Below are positions 49,018-54,716 of a stretch of DNA of 54,716 bases, in pieces. Each line of letters begins with the position of its first letter. Position 1 is the stretch's first letter. The stretch is from Paludibacter sp. (GTDB lineage: Bacteria; Bacteroidota; Bacteroidia; Bacteroidales; Paludibacteraceae), in assembly GCA_028703105.1 (NCBI GenBank), contig JAQVNN010000006.1, positions 1 through 54,716 on the forward strand, read 5' to 3'. A program made the translations under genes and the position numbers. Under the pieces are notes generated by a model, which saw only the letters and a list, made by a program, of their open reading frames with translations, made no database searches and was not told the origin of the DNA.

Positions 49018-49437
49018 ATGTCAGTTGTAATAAAAATAGAAAATCTTAAGAAAATCCATCAGGCGGCAAAGTCATTCATTGAGAAAATGGATGATGCAAA
49101 AGTCTATGCATTTAATGGTAACATGGGTGCCGGCAAAACAACATTCATCAAAGCGATCTGCGAAGAACTGGGTGTCGATCAAATTGTGAACTCCCCTACT
49201 TTCTCAATCGTGAATGAATATGAAACGGCTGAAGGAAAAATTATTTACCATTTCGATTGCTACCGGATCAACAAAATTCAGGAAGCACTTGATCTTGGAG
49301 CTGAAGAATATTTGTATTCGGGAAATTATTGTTTCATCGAATGGTCGGAAAATATTGCTCCTCTCCTGCCCGATTCATTAATCAAAGTGAACATAACCGA
49401 ACAATCCGACGGATCAAGATTGGTTGAAATAAAATAA
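49018..49437 (+). CDS. tsaE: tRNA threonylcarbamoyladenosine biosynthesis ATPase TsaE
   Basis: VYAFNGNMGAGKTTFIKAICEELGVDQIVNSPTFSIVNEYE; FHFDCYRI-like YHFDCYRINKIQEALDLGAEEYL; FIEWSENI. Confidence 0.95.
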   Translation: MSVVIKIENLKKIHQAAKSFIEKMDDAKVYAFNGNMGAGKTTFIKAICEELGVDQIVNSPTFSIVNEYETAEGKIIYHFDCYRINKIQEALDLGAEEYLYSGNYCFIEWSENIAPLLPDSLIKVNITEQSDGSRLVEIK

Positions 49438-49455
49438 CTTTCAAAAAACCTCAAC

Positions 49456-49620
49456 ATGAAAAAGAAGAAAAACAAGGAAATTCTCGAAATCATCAAAGCC
49501 GCTAGGAAACAAAGTCGTGAAGAAGAAATTAAATTACATGGTAAACCGATTAAGCAGACGAAAATTGTTCAATCGAAGAAAGTTTATAACCGTAAAAAAC
49601 AGAAAAATAATATTCATTAG
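49456..49620 (+). CDS. Small basic 54-aa protein (below the track cutoff)
   Basis: MKKKKNKEILEIIKAARKQSREEEIKLHGKPIKQTKIVQSKKVYNRKKQKNNIH*; 18 bp after the tsaE stop; low-complexity but coherent ORF. Confidence 0.6.
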   Translation: MKKKKNKEILEIIKAARKQSREEEIKLHGKPIKQTKIVQSKKVYNRKKQKNNIH

Positions 49621-49624
49621 AAAC

Positions 49625-49657
49625 ATACCTGTCAGGTTTTGAAAACCTGACAGGTAT
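49625..49657. repeat. 33-nt perfect palindrome, copy 1
   Basis: atacctgtcaggtttt-g-aaaacctgacaggtat; 16-bp arms; second copy at 53463-53495. Confidence 0.95.
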
Positions 49658-50687
49658 AATAATCACAAAGCTGTACAGAATCAATAATCCCGAATAACTC
49701 TTCCAGAGTTTCTGCCCGCAACATCTCGATACGTGTATCTTTAAAATTGGGTATTCCTTTGAAAACCGGTGTAGCAGCCAACTGTCTGCGACTGTGAATA
49801 ATTCCCTTTAAACGCTGATTATAAACACTTTCTATGGGTGTTTTATCATCAATATCAAGCCATCTTACAGAAGCTATAACGTGTTCTTTCAAGACTTCTT
49901 TCTGTTCTTCGAAAGATAATAATGATTTCACATCGCCGGTTTTGAAATAATGTTTCACTTCAGCAAAAAACCAGGGACGACCAATTGAACCCCTACCAAT
50001 CATCACAGCATCAACCCCATACTTATTAAAACATTCCAGAGCTCTTTCCGGTGTTGTTACATCGCCGTTACCGATAATTGGAATTTTCATGCGGGGATTG
50101 TTTTTTACCTGTCCGATTAATTCCCAATCAGCATCCCCTTTGTACATCTGCGAACGCGTTCTTCCGTGTATTGTCAGCGCCTGAATACCGCAATCCTGCA
50201 ACTGTTCAGCTAAGTCCAGAATAATTTTACTGTCATCGTCCCAACCCAGGCGGGTTTTAACTGTTACAGGTAATTTAACCGCATTTACCACATCTGTTGT
50301 AATTTTTAGCATGCGGGGAATATCCCTTAATAGACCGGCTCCGGCACACTTTCCATCTCCTTTGCCGGCAACCTTTTTAACCGGACACCCAAAATTGATG
50401 TCAATTAAATCCGGTTTTGCTTTCTCCGCAATTTGTGCTGCTTCAACCATCGAATCAGGATCATGGCCGTAAATCTGAATGGCAATGGGACGTTCTTCAG
50501 GATATATAGTTAGCTTTTGTTGCGTACGATTCACATTGCGAATCAATGCTTCGGAAGAGACAAACTCCGTGTAAAGCATATCAGCACCATATCGCTTACA
50601 TAGCAGTCGAAACGCAGGATCGGTAACGTCCTCCATCGGAGCTAAAAACAAGGGTTTATCCGGAAATTTTATGTTGGCAATTTTCAT
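49632..50687 (-). CDS. dusB: tRNA-dihydrouridine synthase (DusB-type)
   Basis: LFLAPMEDVTDPAFRLLCKRYGADMLYTEFV; INFGCPVKKVAGKGDGKCAGAGLLRD; LTIHGRTRSQMYKGDADW. Start at 50687 or 50696. Confidence 0.95.
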   Translation of the reverse strand: MKIANIKFPDKPLFLAPMEDVTDPAFRLLCKRYGADMLYTEFVSSEALIRNVNRTQQKLTIYPEERPIAIQIYGHDPDSMVEAAQIAEKAKPDLIDINFGCPVKKVAGKGDGKCAGAGLLRDIPRMLKITTDVVNAVKLPVTVKTRLGWDDDSKIILDLAEQLQDCGIQALTIHGRTRSQMYKGDADWELIGQVKNNPRMKIPIIGNGDVTTPERALECFNKYGVDAVMIGRGSIGRPWFFAEVKHYFKTGDVKSLLSFEEQKEVLKEHVIASVRWLDIDDKTPIESVYNQRLKGIIHSRRQLAATPVFKGIPNFKDTRIEMLRAETLEELFGIIDSVQLCDYYTCQVFKT

Positions 50688-50688
50688 A

Positions 50689-51225
50689 TTAATCATGATT
50701 CTTAAATCCTATTCTTCGCCTGTCTTTTTGTTCGATTTCTATCTTGTCTTTTTGTAGCAAATAGTTAATTGCTTCGGTAATATCAGTAAATTGTTGGTTG
50801 TATCTTGCTTCCAACTGACGAAGTTTATCAGATAATTCTTTGTAATTCATGGCAAATTCTTTCAAAGCAATAAATGCCTCAACAATAATAATATTCATTT
50901 GAATAGCCTTTTCACTCCTCAAAACACTTGCAAGCATCGTAACACCGTGTTCGGTAAAAGCAAAGGGTGTAATTCCAATATTTCGTTTTCGCTGATTATA
51001 TGCGGTCGCAATTTGCGACCGCATATAATCCCACTCTTCCTGCGTCAATCGAAACATAAATTTTGGAGGAAATCGTTCACTATTTCTACGTACTGCTTCG
51101 TTAATTCGCTTTGTTTCAACTTCGTATATTTCTGCGAGGTCAAAATCAAACATTACTTTTTGTCCACGAATTTCGTAGATTTTATTTTCAATTAATTGAA
51201 CTTGAATAACAGATGTATTTTCCAT
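50689..51225 (-). CDS. ORF6N domain-containing protein
   Basis: KIYEIRGQKVMFDFDLAEIYEVETKRINEAVRRNSERFPPKFMFRLTQEEWDYMRSQIAT...PFAFTEHGVTMLASVLRSEKAIQMNI; likely start MENTSVIQ at 51225. Confidence 0.9.
   Translation of the reverse strand: MENTSVIQVQLIENKIYEIRGQKVMFDFDLAEIYEVETKRINEAVRRNSERFPPKFMFRLTQEEWDYMRSQIATAYNQRKRNIGITPFAFTEHGVTMLASVLRSEKAIQMNIIIVEAFIALKEFAMNYKELSDKLRQLEARYNQQFTDITEAINYLLQKDKIEIEQKDRRRIGFKNHD
50994..51030. repeat. 37-nt perfect palindrome inside the ORF6N coding sequence
   Basis: gattatatgcggtcgcaa-t-ttgcgaccgcatataatc; 18-bp perfect arms. Confidence 0.95.
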
Positions 51226-51334
51226 TTTTTGGTTAGATTTTAGAACGACAAATATATGGATTATTGCACAATCTAACAAAAGATATTACTTTCGTGAAAT
51301 CAAAAGATGTTCTAAATTTCACTAATAAAAAACA

Positions 51335-52207
51335 ATGACAAAAAGAATAAATTTGTTTTTCTTTTTAATAAATTTATATGTGTTTTGTTTCCCACAGGAT
51401 GTAAAATATGCACCAGCCTGGTTCGGACCAAATGCCAACCCTGTACCTGAATTTATGGATGCAACTATTGTGGAAAAATCAACCATTCAGTTGATGGCTG
51501 ATTACTATTTTGGTTTTGGAGATCAAACTAAGAATGGATACTTTAAAATTGACATCCCTCTCCTACCCGGCCGTGTGTCTTTTAAAATATGGTCAAGCAT
51601 TTTGGAACATTATCAGGTTACTGATGAAATTAGTTTAGCACGTGAAATGAATGGCAATACAACCGGCAAAGCGAATGGTGATTTTTACGTACAAACCCGA
51701 ATTTCCCTGTTGAAGGAAGATGTCCGTAAACCCGCTTTAATACTCAATTCAACTATCAAGACTGCTTCGGGAACAAATTTTACCGGAAGACGTTATTTTG
51801 ATACGCCCGGTTACTATTTTGATGTGGAAGCAGGTAAATCATTTCATTTAAATAATCAATTTTTGAATGAAATTCGGCTGGTTGGAAATTTTGGTTTTCT
51901 ATGTTGGGAAACAACCAACAGTACACAAAATGATGCTCCCATCTATGGTGGAAAAATAATATTAGGTAATCAAAAATGGAAATGGGAAAATACAATATCG
52001 GGTTATTGGGGATGGATGCACACACATCCACTATACGGTAATGACTATGGGGATGCACCACTTGTTTACGCGACAAAATTCACGTTTAAATTAAATAAAA
52101 TAGATTACTTTGCTCAATATCAATATGGTATAAAAGATTATCCATACCATCAAATCAGATTGGGAGCAAGTTTCAGTATTGATAAATTAACACCGCATTA
52201 TAAATAA
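51335..52207 (+). CDS. Putative outer-membrane beta-barrel protein of unknown function
   Basis: Signal peptide MTKRINLFFFLINLYVFCFPQ; alternating aromatic strands (KIDYFAQYQYGIKDYPYHQIRLGASFSI) at the C-terminus. Confidence 0.55.
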   Translation: MTKRINLFFFLINLYVFCFPQDVKYAPAWFGPNANPVPEFMDATIVEKSTIQLMADYYFGFGDQTKNGYFKIDIPLLPGRVSFKIWSSILEHYQVTDEISLAREMNGNTTGKANGDFYVQTRISLLKEDVRKPALILNSTIKTASGTNFTGRRYFDTPGYYFDVEAGKSFHLNNQFLNEIRLVGNFGFLCWETTNSTQNDAPIYGGKIILGNQKWKWENTISGYWGWMHTHPLYGNDYGDAPLVYATKFTFKLNKIDYFAQYQYGIKDYPYHQIRLGASFSIDKLTPHYK

Positions 52208-52210
52208 CTG

Positions 52211-53452
52211 ATGAAACGAGAAGAAATTGAAATAATGGCACCGGCAGGTTCCTGGGAAAGTCTGGCAGCTGCCATACAAGCGGGAGCCGACTCTGTATAT
52301 TTTGGTATTGAAAAACTCAATATGCGAAGTAAATCCAGCAATAATTTTACCACAGAGGATTTACGAAAAATAGTTGCTGTTTGTAAAGAAAACAATATCA
52401 AATCTTACTTGACCGTCAATACCATTTTATATGACAATGACATTAATTTGATGCGTGAAATCATTGATACGGCAAAAGAAGTTGAAGTTTCTGCTATTAT
52501 TGCTTCTGATGTGGCAGCCATGATGTATGCCAATTCAATCGGAGTAGAAGTGCATCTATCTACCCAGTTGAATATTTCCAATGCTGAATCGCTGAAATTT
52601 TATGCTCAGTTTGCTGATGTAGTAGTTCTCGCCAGAGAACTAAATATGAAACAGGTATCAGCAATTTACCAAAGCATTCTCAAAGAAAATATCCGGGGTA
52701 AAAAAGGAGATTTAATCAGGATAGAAATGTTTTGTCACGGTGCCTTGTGTATGGCAGTTTCCGGTAAATGTTACCTCAGTTTACATGAGAAAAATTTATC
52801 GGCAAACAGAGGTGCCTGTAACCAGATTTGTCGCAGGGGCTACATAGTCAAAGATAAAGACTCAGAAATAGAACTGGAAATTGATAATGAATACATCATG
52901 TCACCAAAAGATTTGAAAACCATTCATTTTATGGATGTTATGCTTCAATCAGGTGTCAGGGTATTTAAAATTGAAGGAAGGGCACGCGGTCCGGAATATG
53001 TAAAAACAGTGGTTTCCTGTTACCGTGAAGCCGTTGAATCCTGTTTAGATGACACGTTCACTCCAAATAAAATTGAAGACTGGAATAAGCGTCTGAGTAA
53101 GGTTTTCAACCGTGGTTTTTGGGATGGTTATTATTTAGGTCAAAGATTAGGAGAATGGAGTGCCAATTATGGTTCCGAAGCTACCCATAAAAAAGTATAT
53201 ATTGGTAAAGTAACCAATTATTTCAGTAAACTGGAAGTTGCCGAAATTCTGGTTGAAGCGCAACATATTGCTGTTGGCGATGAAATGATGATTACCGGAG
53301 AAACAACTGGTGTTTATGAAGATACCATTGAAGAAATACGTGTAGAACTAAAACCGGTTGAAAAAGCTGTAAAAGGAAATTATTTTTCTGTAAAAACAAA
53401 GGAATTGGTTAGACGGAATGATAAGGTTTATAAAATTATACCTGCAAAATAA
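52211..53452 (+). CDS. U32 family peptidase (TrhP/YegQ-like tRNA hydroxylation family)
   Basis: IMAPAGSWESLAAAIQAGADSVYFGIEKLNMR; EMFCHGALCMAVSGKCYLSLHEKNLSANRGACNQICRR; VFKIEGRARGPEYVKTVVSCYREAV. Confidence 0.92.
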   Translation: MKREEIEIMAPAGSWESLAAAIQAGADSVYFGIEKLNMRSKSSNNFTTEDLRKIVAVCKENNIKSYLTVNTILYDNDINLMREIIDTAKEVEVSAIIASDVAAMMYANSIGVEVHLSTQLNISNAESLKFYAQFADVVVLARELNMKQVSAIYQSILKENIRGKKGDLIRIEMFCHGALCMAVSGKCYLSLHEKNLSANRGACNQICRRGYIVKDKDSEIELEIDNEYIMSPKDLKTIHFMDVMLQSGVRVFKIEGRARGPEYVKTVVSCYREAVESCLDDTFTPNKIEDWNKRLSKVFNRGFWDGYYLGQRLGEWSANYGSEATHKKVYIGKVTNYFSKLEVAEILVEAQHIAVGDEMMITGETTGVYEDTIEEIRVELKPVEKAVKGNYFSVKTKELVRRNDKVYKIIPAK

Positions 53453-53462
53453 TACTATCCAA

Positions 53463-53495
53463 ATACCTGTCAGGTTTTAAAAACCTGACAGGTAT
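53463..53495. repeat. 33-nt perfect palindrome, copy 2
   Basis: atacctgtcaggtttt-a-aaaacctgacaggtat; identical to copy 1 except for the central base. Confidence 0.95.
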
Positions 53496-53509
53496 ATTTT
53501 AAATGATTA

Positions 53510-54445
53510 TTAAGACATTTCCAGCATCCTCAAAATAGGCTTCACTGCTTTTACCCTGATTGCTTCTTCAATAATAATTTCAGGACTTTCATTTTTCAAA
53601 CACAAATACAATTTCTCCAATGTGTTCAAACGCATGAAATTACATTCATTGCAGGCACAGGTACTATCGTTTGGAGGTACAGGAATAAATGTTTTATCCG
53701 GATTTTTTTTCTGCATTTCATGCAATATCCCCGATTCGGTAGCAACTAAAAATTTATTTTTATCAGAATTAATGGTATAATTTAATAATGCCTGCGTTGA
53801 ACCAATAAAATCAGCCATTAATAAGAGTGGTTTCTTACATTCAGGATGAGCTATTATATCAGCATCTGGATGTTCAGCTTTTAATTTCACCAACTTTTCA
53901 ACAGAAAATTGCTCGTGTACATGACAGGCTCCGTCCCATAATAACATATTCCTACCTGTTACACTGTTAATATAATTTCCCAGGTTTCTGTCCGGACCAA
54001 AAATTATTTTCTCATCTTTGGGCAGTTGATCAATAATCTTTTTGGCGTTGGTTGAAGTCACAACCACATCTGTCAATGCTTTTACAGCAGCTGTAGTATT
54101 TACATAAGTCACAACCGTATGATCAGGATGCTCTTTGACAAATTTCTCAAAATCATCAGCCGGACAACTGTCGGCCAAAGAACAACCCGCTTCCAGATCG
54201 GGTACCAGTACTTTTTTATGAGGAGATAAAATTTTAGCTGTTTCACCCATGAAATGAACGCCACACAATACAATAATATCCGCTTCAGTTTTAGCAGCCC
54301 ATTGTGCCAAAGCTAAACTATCACCAATCTGATCAGCTATATCCTGAATATCACCCATTTGGTAATAATGAGCCATAATAACAGTATTCTTTTCTTTTTT
54401 AAGTCTGTTAATTTCTTTGATGAGTTCCGACTTATCCATTTTCAA
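53510..54445 (-). CDS. nadA: Quinolinate synthase A
   Basis: [94 protein letters not shown]. Confidence 0.97.
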   Translation of the reverse strand: MKMDKSELIKEINRLKKEKNTVIMAHYYQMGDIQDIADQIGDSLALAQWAAKTEADIIVLCGVHFMGETAKILSPHKKVLVPDLEAGCSLADSCPADDFEKFVKEHPDHTVVTYVNTTAAVKALTDVVVTSTNAKKIIDQLPKDEKIIFGPDRNLGNYINSVTGRNMLLWDGACHVHEQFSVEKLVKLKAEHPDADIIAHPECKKPLLLMADFIGSTQALLNYTINSDKNKFLVATESGILHEMQKKNPDKTFIPVPPNDSTCACNECNFMRLNTLEKLYLCLKNESPEIIIEEAIRVKAVKPILRMLEMS

Positions 54446-54647
54446 ACAATTATTATTATAATATTTTTTATTTCAAAAATTTTAATTGATAATGATAATA
54501 GGCTGTTAGTTTGGTTGAAACTTTTTTTATGAAAATATTGCACAATTCATTATTCAATTAAGATGTAAATATATGAACAAATAAATTTCAAAAATAAGAT
54601 TGAAAATTAAGCTTGTATAAACTTTTTCAACATCTTGTTAATAGCGG

Positions 54648-54655
54648 CAAAGTTA
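54648..54655 (-). promoter_or_regulatory. Candidate -7 element (TAACTTTG) for nadA
   Basis: CAAAGTTA on + strand; implies a ~195-nt leader before the nadA ATG. Confidence 0.35.
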
Positions 54656-54716
54656 GTAAGTTTTTATAAACCGAAGTGTTAGTAATAGTGAAAACAGCGT
54701 TTAAATAATGGTTAAC

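Noticed and set aside
50689-51225. Prophage inferred from the ORF6N gene
   Set aside because: ORF6N occurs in phages, but no structural, integrase or packaging genes are nearby and neighbours are housekeeping genes.

Overview
The window looks like a Bacteroidetes (probably Bacteroidales) chromosome segment. Evidence: SusC/SusD pair, T9SS-type C-terminal domains, TAnnTTTG promoter elements, and an OstA/SurA/PpiD envelope cluster. From left to right it contains: (i) an accessory edge with a DUF1016/PDDEXK (YhcG-like) protein, a 56-nt palindrome, mazEF and an internally deleted IS3-family element; (ii) a RIC/YtfE-like diiron domain fused to a LuxR HTH, then a CPA2 cation/H+ antiporter; (iii) OstA-like, SurA-like, degenerate SurA-like lipoprotein and two-domain PPIase genes, guaB, rel and ald; (iv) a five-gene PUL (beta-helix, SusC, SusD, two chondroitin-ABC-lyase-like PL8 enzymes); (v) a radical-SAM + DUF4130 putative DNA repair pair; (vi) ric and an Rrf2 regulator, with two matching 26-bp candidate operators; (vii) purH-mreBCD-mrdA-rodA; (viii) htpG and an MntA/HepT locus whose HepT toxin is frameshifted; (ix) mnmG with a parS-like 16-mer directly downstream, uvrC, tsaE and an untracked 54-aa basic ORF; (x) dusB, ORF6N protein, putative outer-membrane protein, U32 peptidase and nadA, with two copies of a 33-nt perfect palindrome. 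The strongest leads are the RIC-LuxR fusion regulator, the Rrf2 operator pair, the radical-SAM/DUF4130 system, the parS-like site and the dispersed palindrome that supplies the dusB stop codon. All calls come from reading the sequence and recalling protein families; no searches were run.
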